The notes: generated by a model not told the origin, from the letters alone. A DNA stretch of 64,000 nucleotides from JACKAQ01 sp965227145 (GCA_965227145.1 OZ245730.1:5890001-5954000), one strand, 5' to 3'; numbered from the stretch's first letter, positions 8,651 to 20,228 are shown. Program-made: numbers and translations.

Positions 8651-11600
8651 ATGATCAGAACGATTCAAATTAAGCTTAAAGCTGTGCTGGCAGGAATTGT
8701 CATTCTGTTGACGGTGATAACCGGCGCGGTTGCCTATTGGCAATTTACTGAAACAGCGCTATTTAGCGAGGGAGATACCGGTCAAGATGCAAGCCTTCTT
8801 GAAGACCAATACGCTTACCAATACCGCGAATTGCGGAAAAAGGGAAATTATAAAAAGGCGACCGATTCCCCGGCGGCGAGAGAATATGAAGAACGAATTA
8901 CCGCTGATCCCCTGCTGGGCTACCCGCCGCGCGAACGGCTGGATGCAGCGATCGACCGCTTCCGGGCATTTAAAGCTAATTCCAATTTATTAGCAGGCGG
9001 GAATAGCGCGGTTAATATCAACTGGCAGTCCGCCGGGCCAAATAACGCCGGGGGTCGTACCCGCGCCATCATGTGGGATCCCAACGACGTTTCGGGGAAA
9101 AAAGTTTGGGCTGGCATGACCAATGGCGGCATATGGTTTACCAACGACATTTTCAGCAATTCGGAAGCGAATCCAAGCTGGACACCGGTGGGTGATTTAT
9201 TTGCAAACCTGAAAATTTATTCGCTGGACTATGACAAACAAAACACCCAGGTGTTTTATGCCGGCGCCCAGCCGGGCATTTTCAAAAGTACAGATGGTGG
9301 GGCCAGCTGGTCGCCGCTGGCTGCTGCTGGCAGTTACAATGTGACTGAACTGGTGGTCCATCCTACCACCGGTCATGTGTATGCTGTGGGACCCAAAGTC
9401 GACGCTTTTTCCGGATCGGCGGTGTATCGCTCTACTAACGGCGGCAGCAGTTGGGAAACTGTTCTCGAAGCACCCAGCATATATTTCAGTGTTGATAATG
9501 ATATTATTGTGGCTGCAGACAATTCTCTCTACGCCGCAATGAAAGAAGACGGTATTTATCGCTCCGTCAGCGGTAATGCAGGCACCTGGACGAAGCTGAA
9601 TACCGGCACTAACGGTTTCCCCGATACTGGGGTGAGGCGAATTGTGCTGGCAGCGGCGAGCAATGCCAACGTGGTGTATGCCCTGGAAAGCTCGGGCTTG
9701 TACCGCTCGGATAACAACGGTGTAACCTGGCAACAAAAAGCATTGCCGCCTTATATCGGCACCTATGCCAGTAATTATGCGATGGCGCTGCAGGTAACGC
9801 CGGGGAACGCCAATGAAGTTTGGGCCGGCATGTTCGAAATGTACCGTTCAGCGGATGGCGGCAATAGCTGGAACACCTCCGGTGGTGGATGGGATTATCA
9901 AATTCTCTCCTTTCAACCGGGTTCTGCTACTACTGCCATCGTGGGGTCAGATGTGGGTATGGCGCTGTCAACGACGATTGGAACAACTTATTCATTTCTG
10001 CCGAGAAACAATGGCTATGCAACGCTTGAGCTCTATTCCGCAGCCATGCACCCCGCGGCCGGTGATCCTTTTATGCTGGGCAGTGCCCAGGATCAAGGTA
10101 TGATGCGAATCAACTGGAATTCGAACAAGGGCATTGCCGAGCCGTTACAGTTCGGTGACGGCACTGCCAGCTTCATCGATGCAAACGATCCCAACGTGAT
10201 GATGATTGCCAAACAATATGTTTCTATTTACCGGAATATTAATGGCAAAAATGGTGGCTATAGTAGCTATAGTTACATAGACGCAGGTAGCGGCGGACAG
10301 TTTATCAATCCGGCGGACTATGATCACGATGCCAATATCTACTATTTCGCGCGTAATGAAAATTCGCTGGGGCGCATCCGCAACATGACGGCTGCAATAG
10401 TCGATGTTGCACCGATCACCGGTGTGAATTTTGGCAAAACGCCCGACATGGTGCGGGTTTCTCCACATAACCCTGCGTCCTCAACGGTTTATGTCGGCGT
10501 GTTTGATTTCTCGATCCAAAAGGCCAGAATTTATAAAATAACCAACGCGCATACGAACAGCCCGGTGACTACCGAAATTACCGGTGATTTGAATATTAAT
10601 GGATATCCGTCTAATATTGAATTCGGTGCCAGTGATAATGAATTGCTGCTGACAACAACAAGCTATGGTGTACCAACAGTCTGGTATAGCGGCAATGGTG
10701 GGCAAAATTGGGTTAACAAAAAGAGTAATCTCCCGGATATGCCGGTGTGGTGGGCGCTGTTCAACCCGGATAACCGCAGTCAGGTGCTTCTGGGAACGGA
10801 TGTAGGTGTTTGGGGCACAGACAATTTTACAGCGGCTTCGCCCAGCTGGCAACCGGCCAATACCGGTCTGCCCAACGTCCGGGTTCGCAAACTGCTTTAT
10901 CGCAGTTCTGATAAAACGGTTATGGCGGTAACCTATGGCCGGGGCTTGTTTAAAGGACAATTTGCCGCCGGCTCCGCAGGCACACCGGACATTGCTGTAA
11001 CGCCGGCCAGTCTCAGCTATGGCACCATCGGCGTTAACCAAAGCAGCGCCCTGAATGTGGTTGTTAAGAATAACGGCAATGCCACATTGAACGTTTCCGG
11101 CACATCGCTAATCGGCAACAATGCGGCTGATTATTCCATCAGTGGCGGCGGTGTTTTTAGCCTGGCGCCCAACGCTACCCGCACTGTAACGGTGACCTTC
11201 AAACCGCTTTCGACCGGCGTCAAATCCGCGGTTTTGCGTATTGCCAGCAACGATCCCGATACAGGCACTCTGGATGTTGCGCTGAGCGGTACGGGCGGAA
11301 CAGCACAAATTGCTGCCAATCCTGCCAGCCTGGGTTATGGGTTGATTGCCGTTAATCAAAGCAGTTCCAAAATCGTGGAAATTAAAAACAACGGCAACAT
11401 CAACCTGGTTGTTAGCAATAGCTCACTTGTGGGTACAAATGTTGCCGATTTTGCTATCACTGCCGGCAGTGGTGGGTTTACGCTGGCACCCAACGCCACC
11501 CGTAATATCACGGTTTCATTTAAGCCCCTTTCTGCAGGCAACAAATCCGCAGCGTTGCGACTAACCAGTAACGCTACCGGCAATGCAACGTTTGATGTGG

Positions 11601-13837
11601 GTTTGAGCGGCAGCGGTACGGCGGCATCACCGGATATCCGGGTTTCGCCCTCAACGATTACTTCAACACTCGGGACTAATCAGTCCGGTTCGGTTAGTCT
11701 GACGATTTTTAATGATGCCAGCGGTGTTGGATCTGGTAACTTGAATTGGAGTGTGGCTGTTCAAGGAGCAAACATCCTACCAACGGTGAACACGGCATGG
11801 CTAACGGCTACTCCACAGCCTGTTGAGCAACTCTCGGCTGAGGAGAATTTACGCCGCAAAGCTACACCGGAAGTCATTATGGGCGCTGCCGTTGTAGTGG
11901 GCTCCGGAGGACCGGATGCATTTGGTTATAAATGGATAGATAGCGATGAGTCGGGCGGACCGTCATACAGCTGGCAAGATATTTCCACAATTGGCACACA
12001 ATTGACGCTGGCTGACAAGGATGAAGGATGGTCGGAAGTCAATCTTCCATTTACTTTTCCATTTTATGGTGTGGATAACACAACCGTAAAAATCGCCGCA
12101 AACGGATTTCTGTCCTTCGGAGCAATTCCCGGATCGAATTGGGAAAACAAGGCGATTCCGAATGCAGCAGATCCCAGTAACTTTATTGCCCCATTTTGGG
12201 ATGATCTGGATTTAAGCTTCAAGGGGGCAATTCACAGTTATCATGATAGTAATGCAAATCGATTTATTGTGCAATATACAGACGTGCCGATATATCAGGG
12301 CACTTTCGACACAGGATTTACATTTCAGGTGATTCTCTCGCCAAATGGCGAAATTCTTATGCAATATAATAACCTGGTAGGTAACACGAATTCCACTACC
12401 GTAGGTGTCGAAAATGCCGGTGGATCGGTTGGGCTCCCGGTTGTTTACAATGCAGCATATTTGAAAAACCAGCATGCCGTACGTATTCAACCACCTTTGC
12501 CGCCGGCATGTGGTTGGCTTTCATCAAGCCCAACTAATGGCACAGTTTCACCTGGCAACAATGCCGCCATATCTGTGGGGCTGAATGCCTCCGGACTGTC
12601 CGAAGGCTTGTATGAATGTAACCTGATTATTACCAGCAACGATCCGGACGAAAGTCCTCTGTTCGTACCGGTTAAGCTGACCGTTGGCAATAATGCCCAG
12701 CAAACGGTTATCGTACCGGTTCCGGCGTGGTATACAATATTAAGTATGCCAGTGGCTATGCCGGACTCATCGGTTGGTGCGGTATATCCCAACCACGTGC
12801 CCGATCCCTACATCACCACGCATTTTACCCGGGGAGTCGGATACTGGATCAGTCACCCAACAGTGCAAAATGTCAGCATTACCGGTACACCAATCAATAC
12901 GTTGACGCTTAACCTTCTCGCCGGCACAAATAATCTTATCGCGGGGCCAACGTGTGATATCCAAGTTTCAGCTATCAATGACCCAAATAACATTATTCAA
13001 GAGGTTTGGGAAAGCTCCCTTACCGGCGGGTGGGTGCAGACAACGGTTATGAAGCCGGGGCGGGCGTATTACGTAACAGCCAGTCAGGCAGGAACTATCT
13101 CGATGAATTGTTCAGGAACGCGCTTCCAGGCTAATGACAATTTCCGGACACTTCGTAGGCAAATACTTTCTGAAAGTCCCGGTGTGGTAATCAGCGATGC
13201 GTTAGGAAAGAAACAAATATTGCATTTTTCTGTAGATTTTGAACAATATGATAATATGCCCAATCCGAAGCTTCCTTCGCTAAACATGCTGCCACCGGGG
13301 CTGTTCGATGCCCGCTATCGGGGTGACTACGGCGCCATCAGCGGCACAGAAGCAACGATCGATATTCAGGCGGCAGCATATCCGATAACGATCAGCGCAG
13401 AGAATCTCCCGTTTTTCCGCGAGGGAGGTGTTTTCATCGAAGAATTGATCGGTGAGAATGTGCTCGCAAGACATGAATTACAGGAAGGTCGCAGTGTTAC
13501 CATCAGTAATCACCTCGTAAAAACGCTCCGCCTCGGACAGACTGGCAGCGAAGTTCCTGAGCAATTCCAGGTGATGCAGAATTTCCCCAATCCGTTCAAT
13601 CCCACAACCGAGATCCGCTACATACTGCCGGAAAACAGCAGTGTCAGCGTAACGATATTTAACGCCCTGGGGCAGGAAATTCGCAAATTATTTGCCGGTA
13701 AACAGGAGGCTGGCATCCATTCGGTTGTCTGGGATGGTAACAATGAGATGGGGCAGCCTGCCTCTAGCGGTATTTATCTGTTCCGAATAAACACCGGTAA
13801 ACATCAGGTCACCCGTAAAATGATTTTGATGAAATAA
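8651..13837 (+). CDS. Giant secreted BNR/sortilin-like repeat protein with type IX sorting domain
   Basis: 1728 aa. ATG 8651 is preferred because GAGGATAGGAAA stands directly before it and a membrane-spanning signal follows (residues 8-30). Residues about 110-770 hold repeated 'STDGGASWSPL' / 'SADGGNSWNTS' motifs (Asp-box/BNR, VPS10-like propellers). Two tandem choice-of-anchor D (ASPM-SPD-2-Hydin-like) modules of about 110 aa follow (about 775-1000). A nidogen-like segment (FPFYGVDNTTVKIAANGFLSFG region, about 1080-1270) comes next, and the protein ends with the type IX sorting domain (FPNPFNPTTEIRYILPE to KMILMK). It is most likely a cell-surface or released adhesin or binding protein; no catalytic residues are recognised. 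The next gene starts 55 bp downstream on the same strand, so the two are probably co-transcribed. Confidence 0.9.
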   Translation: MIRTIQIKLKAVLAGIVILLTVITGAVAYWQFTETALFSEGDTGQDASLLEDQYAYQYRELRKKGNYKKATDSPAAREYEERITADPLLGYPPRERLDAAIDRFRAFKANSNLLAGGNSAVNINWQSAGPNNAGGRTRAIMWDPNDVSGKKVWAGMTNGGIWFTNDIFSNSEANPSWTPVGDLFANLKIYSLDYDKQNTQVFYAGAQPGIFKSTDGGASWSPLAAAGSYNVTELVVHPTTGHVYAVGPKVDAFSGSAVYRSTNGGSSWETVLEAPSIYFSVDNDIIVAADNSLYAAMKEDGIYRSVSGNAGTWTKLNTGTNGFPDTGVRRIVLAAASNANVVYALESSGLYRSDNNGVTWQQKALPPYIGTYASNYAMALQVTPGNANEVWAGMFEMYRSADGGNSWNTSGGGWDYQILSFQPGSATTAIVGSDVGMALSTTIGTTYSFLPRNNGYATLELYSAAMHPAAGDPFMLGSAQDQGMMRINWNSNKGIAEPLQFGDGTASFIDANDPNVMMIAKQYVSIYRNINGKNGGYSSYSYIDAGSGGQFINPADYDHDANIYYFARNENSLGRIRNMTAAIVDVAPITGVNFGKTPDMVRVSPHNPASSTVYVGVFDFSIQKARIYKITNAHTNSPVTTEITGDLNINGYPSNIEFGASDNELLLTTTSYGVPTVWYSGNGGQNWVNKKSNLPDMPVWWALFNPDNRSQVLLGTDVGVWGTDNFTAASPSWQPANTGLPNVRVRKLLYRSSDKTVMAVTYGRGLFKGQFAAGSAGTPDIAVTPASLSYGTIGVNQSSALNVVVKNNGNATLNVSGTSLIGNNAADYSISGGGVFSLAPNATRTVTVTFKPLSTGVKSAVLRIASNDPDTGTLDVALSGTGGTAQIAANPASLGYGLIAVNQSSSKIVEIKNNGNINLVVSNSSLVGTNVADFAITAGSGGFTLAPNATRNITVSFKPLSAGNKSAALRLTSNATGNATFDVGLSGSGTAASPDIRVSPSTITSTLGTNQSGSVSLTIFNDASGVGSGNLNWSVAVQGANILPTVNTAWLTATPQPVEQLSAEENLRRKATPEVIMGAAVVVGSGGPDAFGYKWIDSDESGGPSYSWQDISTIGTQLTLADKDEGWSEVNLPFTFPFYGVDNTTVKIAANGFLSFGAIPGSNWENKAIPNAADPSNFIAPFWDDLDLSFKGAIHSYHDSNANRFIVQYTDVPIYQGTFDTGFTFQVILSPNGEILMQYNNLVGNTNSTTVGVENAGGSVGLPVVYNAAYLKNQHAVRIQPPLPPACGWLSSSPTNGTVSPGNNAAISVGLNASGLSEGLYECNLIITSNDPDESPLFVPVKLTVGNNAQQTVIVPVPAWYTILSMPVAMPDSSVGAVYPNHVPDPYITTHFTRGVGYWISHPTVQNVSITGTPINTLTLNLLAGTNNLIAGPTCDIQVSAINDPNNIIQEVWESSLTGGWVQTTVMKPGRAYYVTASQAGTISMNCSGTRFQANDNFRTLRRQILSESPGVVISDALGKKQILHFSVDFEQYDNMPNPKLPSLNMLPPGLFDARYRGDYGAISGTEATIDIQAAAYPITISAENLPFFREGGVFIEELIGENVLARHELQEGRSVTISNHLVKTLRLGQTGSEVPEQFQVMQNFPNPFNPTTEIRYILPENSSVSVTIFNALGQEIRKLFAGKQEAGIHSVVWDGNNEMGQPASSGIYLFRINTGKHQVTRKMILMK

Positions 13838-13892
13838 TGCGTTGGAAATTGTTAGAAATGACAAAAAAACACCCAATTCAGAGGGCATAAAT

Positions 13893-16800
13893 ATGAAGAT
13901 TTGTAAAACATTTATTTTGATTCTGCTGTTTGCTGTTCTTAACGGGCTTCAAGCCAGGGATGAAGCTGAAAATAAAAACAACAAAAAAGAAATATTGCAG
14001 TTATTGGAGACGTATCGCTCAGGAGAAGCGCTCAGTAAAGAAGCGTATCAGAAAATTTACCCATACCTTCAGCAGCAAGAGACTCCGTCGCCGTTGTACA
14101 GCCTGTCACCACAGCAGTCAACGGTCTATTTTTCGGAAGATTTTTCTGATGGCGTTCTGCCAGCGGGATGGAGCAACGTGGACAATGTCGGCAACGGCGA
14201 AATCTGGGAATTTGACGATCCTGGCGGAAGGGGGGAGATACAAACGACCACCGGCTACAATGGCTACGCTATTTTTGACAGCGACAATTACGGCAATAAT
14301 GGCAACCCGGAAGATGCCGACCTGATCACGCCACCGCTCGATTTTTCGGATGCTGTGGCAGTAAAACTTTCTTTTGAACATTTTTTCGAGAGCAGTTTTG
14401 GTGGTGTCGCCGAGGTGAGCGTTAGCAACGACAACGGCGCAACATGGTTCACCCTTGCCCACTGGGAAAATGTCAATACCGAAGTTGGCCAAAAAGAGAC
14501 GTTTGATATCACGGCTCAGGCGGCCGGTCATTCCCAGGTGCTTGTCCGCTGGAAATGGACCGGCGACTGGAGCTATTTCTGGGTTGTTGACGATGTGCTC
14601 ATCAGCAGCGCAATATTCGATGAAATGTTTTCTGGTGGCAGCCTGCCTGCCGGATGGTCTATTGTTGACCATGCCGGGATTGGCGAGGTCTGGCAGTTTA
14701 ACAACCCCGGCGAGCGGGAAATCTTAACCGGCAGCGCTGCAAATGGGTTTGCCATTTTTGATAGTGATTTTTACAATTTTGATACACCCCCGGAAGACTG
14801 TGACCTGATCAGCCCGGCAATTGACTGTTCCGGTGCCGCCAATGTTATCCTCTCATTCGAGCATCTTTTTCAATCCGGTTTTGGGGGAAAAGGCGAACTT
14901 AGCGTTAGCAATGATGACGGAACAACCTGGGGTTCACTGGCTGTCTGGCAGGACGAAACAACCGCCAATCCCCAGCTGGAATTTTTTGACCTTACGGCCA
15001 TGGCCGCGGGCAAGTCACAGGTTCGCCTGAAGTGGAACTGGACGGGAAACTGGAGCCGGTGGTGGGCGATTGACGACATCACACTGAGCGATCCGGCGGG
15101 CGGATTGCTGTTCAGCACCGCAGTGAATGTTGATTTTGGCTATGTTCAACCGGGTGAAAGCGCCACGGAAACGGTTTATCTCACCAACGGCGGTTTGGCG
15201 CTGAACATTTTGTCCATTCTGTCAAATATGCCGGCATTTACTGTCAGCAACGTTCCGGGTCAAATCCTCCCTGCCGGCACGGCATCATTCGACATCACCT
15301 TTACGCCACCGGTCATTGGACCGTCATCGGGTGAAATTGCCATAACCCATGACGGGCTTACCGGCAGTGAACCTGTGGTTATCACCGTTGAAGGCACAGG
15401 ATTTTCCGTTCCACAAATAGATATCCCCTGGAATGAAAATTTTATGGTAAACAGCTTTAGTTTTAACAATTGGGATATTTCCAAATTCCGTGGTTCGCCG
15501 AGGGTCATCGACCGAAACGGTGTGCTTGTGCCACCTTATCCTTACAGTTTGCCCTCTGAACCGTATATGATGGATATATCAGGAAAATTGTTTCAGAACC
15601 AGGACGTTGATGTGGCGACGACCGGTTTGTTCGATTTGTCAGATAAAAGCACCGTTCTGCTTTCTTTCTGGAAATCTGAACAGAATATGTGGCTTGGGCA
15701 ATATGTTTTGGTCAGTTACCTTGCCGATGACGGCAGTTGGAAAACGCTGGACTCCCTTCCCGGCAACAACTATGGTGCAGGAAATTACCGGCAATTTGAT
15801 AGAAAAGAATACCTTTTGCCCGCAGATGCGTATCACCAGGCGTTTCAGCTGCGTTTCAGCGCCTCGGACGATATGACGATTGGTAACACCTATTTGTTTG
15901 ATAATATTCAACTTGTGGAAGGTTTTCCACTGCCGGCCAATTTGGTTGGCAACCCTCGCAATCAAGCGGTGGATTTATCATGGGAGCCGCCTCCATCTCT
16001 GCTGAGCATGATTCAAAAGAAGCTCGGTTTGCCTGGATCAGCCACCCGCGACGAAGGCAAAACCGGCAAATTAACCATCGATAAAAGCATGCTGAATCTG
16101 GAATTGCAGACGATGGGTTTAATCGGTTATCCGGTTTATCGCTCAACAGATGGGTTTAACTTTACTGCTATTGATACTGTGGATGCTACGGAAACAACCT
16201 TTAGCGACTCAAATCTGGTCAACGAAACTATCTATTACTACTACGTGACAGCGTTGATAGACGATGAAGAAAGCAACCCTTCCAATATCGTTGAATTGAA
16301 ACCGTTTGAAATCCCATTGAATACCATTCTGTTTGAATCTTTTGAGGGCGTAGATTTTCCACCGGTGAATTGGCATAAGTACAATCAGGACGGCGGAACA
16401 GTGGGCTGGAACAGCCAGACAATTGGCACCACACCTATTCCCGGATGGGGTGGCGGTATTGTGAGCGGACCACCGAATGGCGGAGCAAAAGTAGCCTTTA
16501 ACTCCTGGAATTCTGGTGGAAGCAATTTTAATGATCAGTGGCTTATCACTCCTCAAATTACCGGCGTTGAAAATGGCGATTCCCTGCACTTCTGGATTCG
16601 CAACTGGCCCTTTAACTATGTCGATTCGGTGGATGTGCGTATATCAACGACCGGTATCACTCCCTCGGATTTTAACACGATTGTTGCGGAGTTGGCATTC
16701 GGTCATATCGTTGACACAATAACGACCTGGCGTAAATATTCTTTCAGCATCGGTGATAAAGTGCCGGAAGGATCAGATATCTATATCGCTTTTAGGGAAC

Positions 16801-19800
16801 ATGTGGCAGATAATATCTACTATGGTTCTTCAATCTCACTCGATTTGGTGAGTTACACCCGGGTAATGTCACCAGTTAGCCGAATGTTTGCAAGCTATTT
16901 GAACGGTACCAAAACTGCGCCCACTCCGGTTGTTACAGCTGGCAGTGGCACTGGAAAATTTGTATTGAATGGCAACCAAACCGTGCTGAGTTACGAAATT
17001 GCTGTAAGGCATCTCTCCGGGGAAATAACCGCTGCTCACTTTCACAATGCTCCGGCAGGGCAAAACGGCGGGGTTGTCAAGACTATTTATTCCGGTACAC
17101 CCATCAGCGGCGGAACCACTTTCAGTGGCGAGTGGACCAGCAGCGACAGCGAAGCGCTAACCCCTGAACTTGTTTCAGAGCTGCTTAACGGAAATATATA
17201 CGTGAACATTCACTCAACCCTTCATGGTTCTGGCGAAATTCGGGGTCAACTCGGTTTGCCGGAGAAGCCCTTAAAGCTGCTGATCAGCGAATTTGTAGTC
17301 TCCCCGACAGAAAACGAGTTCATTGAAATTTATAATCCCAATGATACGCCGGTGCGTCTGGAAAACTACTACCTCACCGACGCGACCTTACAAAGCGGCA
17401 ACACCTTCTATTATCAGATCGTCGAAGGCGGTGGCGGCGGTGGCGGTTTTGATGATTTTCATGCCCGCTTCCCGGCAGACGCCGTGATCAATCCGGGTGA
17501 ATACCAAACCATCGCGCTGGCCGGGGATCTGAATTTTGAAAACGCATTTGGCATCACACCGACGTATGAGCTGTTTGAGGACAGCAGCACTGTGACAACC
17601 GATGCGGCTGACATGCGGGAAGCATTTCCCGGATCCGTCAATCAGCAGGGTGGGCTCACCAATAGCGACGAAGTGATCGTTCTCTATTATTGGGACGGGC
17701 TCAGCGATCTTGTGCAGGATGTTGATTACATCATTTACGAGGGTGACGGCGGAAGCATCAATGAACAGGTTGACAAATCCGGTGTGAGCATCGACGGACC
17801 GGATGCCGACAACTTGGCAACGGTTTATCTCAATGACACACCCATTGCTGTGCAAGTTAGCGCACCCGGACCCGATGCAGGTTTTGCAGCACACCGCATT
17901 GATTTTACAGAAGGTAACCAGAATAGCAATGATGGAAATGGCATCAATGCGGCTGATGAAACCAGCGAAGATTTGAATAACACGTTTATTGCAAACCAGT
18001 CTCCGACACCCAACAGCACACCTCCAGCGACCCTTTCGCTGAATGCGCCGCTGCACATTCGCTCTGTAGCGCAAAACAGTAAAGTCAAGCTTGATTGGCA
18101 ACGCCCCTTTCCGCCGGGAGAATTGGCATACGATGACAATACTGTTGAGTTGGACCTTGGATTTGATGGCGTAACCGGTCAATTGGCAGTGCGTTTTAAA
18201 CCAAACATTTATCCGGCGACACTGGTTGGTATTAAAACATACTGGGTATCTTCCGGTTCAGCGCCTCGGGATGTACAATATTCCATTTGGAAAAATGTGG
18301 CTTCAGGACAATTTCCACCACATACGCGGATATTGGATTACACCAATTATGCCATCAACGAACGAGGTGAATTTACAACCGTTGATTTATCTACTGCAGT
18401 AACCATCACCGAAGGGGATTTCTTCATTTCCTGGTCCCAAATTGATACCCTTAATTATAAATTGGGTGCAGACGAAAACGGCAGCAATTTATTCCGTGCG
18501 TGGTGGAGTAATGATGGCGTAAACTGGTTCAATTTAAATGATTTTTACAATGCGAACCTGATGATCCGGGCTTTGGTAGTTGAAGGTGTCGGTAAAAATA
18601 CCAACATTGTGGAGCTAAAGCCAACCCCCTCTTCTGCAAATAAAAAAGAACAAAAAACGAAGCGCCCATTGCCGCAAATTGTTGATCGAAATTTGATTCC
18701 CACAGCTTCTGCCGTAAGCCAGGGTTGGGGAAACGCTCAGTCAGGCGGCAGCCAATCCCTTAAAATTAACGGTAATCCTTCAGGACTCACAGGTTACAGA
18801 ATTTGGCGTTCTTTGGATGGGTTTAATTTTGACGATATTGCCGAACTGGATACGTCTTCCCAAACATATTTTGATGATAATGTAACACTGGGCACAACTT
18901 ACTGGTACACCATTAATGCCAGATACGGAAGCAATCAAAGCAGCTGGGGGAATATCACCAAAATTACTGCTGACATCGCATCGGAGGCGACGTTTGATCA
19001 CCGAACTTCTCGCTACATCTCTTCCGTTACGAACGAAGGGAGCATCGGTTTTTTGAATGACAATCCGGAGTGGGGCGGCACCGGCAGCGGTTTCCGGTTC
19101 AATCCAAGCACTGCATCCGGACAGCGGCTTTATTATGGCGGTATTGCAGTCGCTACCGACGTAAATCATGTATCAGATGCTGCCTGGGATGAAGATTTAT
19201 ACTCCGATGCAGATTTTCAGATTATGTCCCACATCGAAGAAATGGTTGTTCCAGGCGTTCGCGCAGAGGCAATCACCAGCTACAGTGATGCATTTGCAGA
19301 AAATCCCATCGGGGTGACTATTACCCAACGAACGATCAGTAACAACGCAGGTCTCTCGCAGTTCAGCGAAACCTTTGAACTTACGGTAACGAATACCAGC
19401 GGAATAAATTTAACCGACGTTTATGTCGGAGCATTTGTGGACTGGGATGCCTCGCTGGATTTTGCTGACCGTGGTCAGGTGATCATCGATTCGCTTAACT
19501 TCATTCCCACGGTTAACGGAGATGCACCGTTTCCGTTCGAGGTTATGGAGCAGCACAATAACCTCAATCCCGATGCCTGGTTGGGTATTGTCCCACTCTC
19601 CAGCAATGTTTTCGCGGGACGCCGAATTCTGAACTATGATGCCGAGATCAACAATGGTCTGATGACCAACGCCAGCAAATGGGCATACATGACTACCTAC
19701 CGGGATGGCAATCCCAATGGTGATATCGGTTTTGGCGACGATCATGCCCAGATGTTTGGTCTGCCGCCGGTGAGCATTCCTCCAGACAGTAGTGTAACCC

Positions 19801-20228
19801 TCGGATTTGCACTGGTTGCCGGACGCTCGGAAGCGGATCTACTCAATGTCGCCCGCAGGGCACAGTTTGATTGGGTGCTGGAACTTGGCAATAACTTGCA
19901 CATAAACTCGCCATTGGGCATTAATGACGATCCGGAAACAGATATACCTGCCACATACTCCCTGGAGCAAAATTATCCCAATCCCTTTAATCCCAGCACC
20001 CGACTGAAATACAGTTTGAAAGAAAGCGGCAGAGTGCGCTTGCAGGTGTTCAACGTATTGGGACAGCTGGTGCGAATACTGGTGGATGGCGATCAGACTG
20101 CCGGCTATAAAGAGGTGATATGGGATGGCAAAAATCATCTGGGAGAGAAAGTTTCCAGCGGGATTTATATCTACCGGATAGAGGTCAACGAGTTTGTCAA
20201 TACCCGTAAAATGATTTTGCTGAAATAA
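13893..20228 (+). CDS. Giant secreted multidomain protein (choice-of-anchor J, CHRD, lamin-tail) with type IX sorting domain
   Basis: 2111 aa from ATG 13893, with AGAGGG 8 nt upstream and a signal peptide (residues 1-20). Two tandem choice-of-anchor J modules (about 79-236 and 243-400, each starting 'LPAGWS') are followed by an Ig-like anchor and further jelly-roll and fibronectin-like segments. A CHRD domain (about 999-1115, 'EIAVRHLSGEITAAHFHNAP') and a lamin-tail domain (about 1128-1270, 'EFIEIYNPNDTPVRLENYYL') follow, and the protein ends in YPNPFNPSTRLKY...KMILLK. These are binding and scaffold folds. Substrate and partners are unknown. Type IX export to the surface is inferred from the tail. 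Confidence 0.9.
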   Translation: MKICKTFILILLFAVLNGLQARDEAENKNNKKEILQLLETYRSGEALSKEAYQKIYPYLQQQETPSPLYSLSPQQSTVYFSEDFSDGVLPAGWSNVDNVGNGEIWEFDDPGGRGEIQTTTGYNGYAIFDSDNYGNNGNPEDADLITPPLDFSDAVAVKLSFEHFFESSFGGVAEVSVSNDNGATWFTLAHWENVNTEVGQKETFDITAQAAGHSQVLVRWKWTGDWSYFWVVDDVLISSAIFDEMFSGGSLPAGWSIVDHAGIGEVWQFNNPGEREILTGSAANGFAIFDSDFYNFDTPPEDCDLISPAIDCSGAANVILSFEHLFQSGFGGKGELSVSNDDGTTWGSLAVWQDETTANPQLEFFDLTAMAAGKSQVRLKWNWTGNWSRWWAIDDITLSDPAGGLLFSTAVNVDFGYVQPGESATETVYLTNGGLALNILSILSNMPAFTVSNVPGQILPAGTASFDITFTPPVIGPSSGEIAITHDGLTGSEPVVITVEGTGFSVPQIDIPWNENFMVNSFSFNNWDISKFRGSPRVIDRNGVLVPPYPYSLPSEPYMMDISGKLFQNQDVDVATTGLFDLSDKSTVLLSFWKSEQNMWLGQYVLVSYLADDGSWKTLDSLPGNNYGAGNYRQFDRKEYLLPADAYHQAFQLRFSASDDMTIGNTYLFDNIQLVEGFPLPANLVGNPRNQAVDLSWEPPPSLLSMIQKKLGLPGSATRDEGKTGKLTIDKSMLNLELQTMGLIGYPVYRSTDGFNFTAIDTVDATETTFSDSNLVNETIYYYYVTALIDDEESNPSNIVELKPFEIPLNTILFESFEGVDFPPVNWHKYNQDGGTVGWNSQTIGTTPIPGWGGGIVSGPPNGGAKVAFNSWNSGGSNFNDQWLITPQITGVENGDSLHFWIRNWPFNYVDSVDVRISTTGITPSDFNTIVAELAFGHIVDTITTWRKYSFSIGDKVPEGSDIYIAFREHVADNIYYGSSISLDLVSYTRVMSPVSRMFASYLNGTKTAPTPVVTAGSGTGKFVLNGNQTVLSYEIAVRHLSGEITAAHFHNAPAGQNGGVVKTIYSGTPISGGTTFSGEWTSSDSEALTPELVSELLNGNIYVNIHSTLHGSGEIRGQLGLPEKPLKLLISEFVVSPTENEFIEIYNPNDTPVRLENYYLTDATLQSGNTFYYQIVEGGGGGGGFDDFHARFPADAVINPGEYQTIALAGDLNFENAFGITPTYELFEDSSTVTTDAADMREAFPGSVNQQGGLTNSDEVIVLYYWDGLSDLVQDVDYIIYEGDGGSINEQVDKSGVSIDGPDADNLATVYLNDTPIAVQVSAPGPDAGFAAHRIDFTEGNQNSNDGNGINAADETSEDLNNTFIANQSPTPNSTPPATLSLNAPLHIRSVAQNSKVKLDWQRPFPPGELAYDDNTVELDLGFDGVTGQLAVRFKPNIYPATLVGIKTYWVSSGSAPRDVQYSIWKNVASGQFPPHTRILDYTNYAINERGEFTTVDLSTAVTITEGDFFISWSQIDTLNYKLGADENGSNLFRAWWSNDGVNWFNLNDFYNANLMIRALVVEGVGKNTNIVELKPTPSSANKKEQKTKRPLPQIVDRNLIPTASAVSQGWGNAQSGGSQSLKINGNPSGLTGYRIWRSLDGFNFDDIAELDTSSQTYFDDNVTLGTTYWYTINARYGSNQSSWGNITKITADIASEATFDHRTSRYISSVTNEGSIGFLNDNPEWGGTGSGFRFNPSTASGQRLYYGGIAVATDVNHVSDAAWDEDLYSDADFQIMSHIEEMVVPGVRAEAITSYSDAFAENPIGVTITQRTISNNAGLSQFSETFELTVTNTSGINLTDVYVGAFVDWDASLDFADRGQVIIDSLNFIPTVNGDAPFPFEVMEQHNNLNPDAWLGIVPLSSNVFAGRRILNYDAEINNGLMTNASKWAYMTTYRDGNPNGDIGFGDDHAQMFGLPPVSIPPDSSVTLGFALVAGRSEADLLNVARRAQFDWVLELGNNLHINSPLGINDDPETDIPATYSLEQNYPNPFNPSTRLKYSLKESGRVRLQVFNVLGQLVRILVDGDQTAGYKEVIWDGKNHLGEKVSSGIYIYRIEVNEFVNTRKMILLK

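Noticed and set aside
17388..18182. Minus-strand ORF of 264 aa inside the giant secreted protein gene
   Set aside because: The overlapping sense frame contains the lamin-tail domain; the antisense product has no signal, motif or ribosome site.
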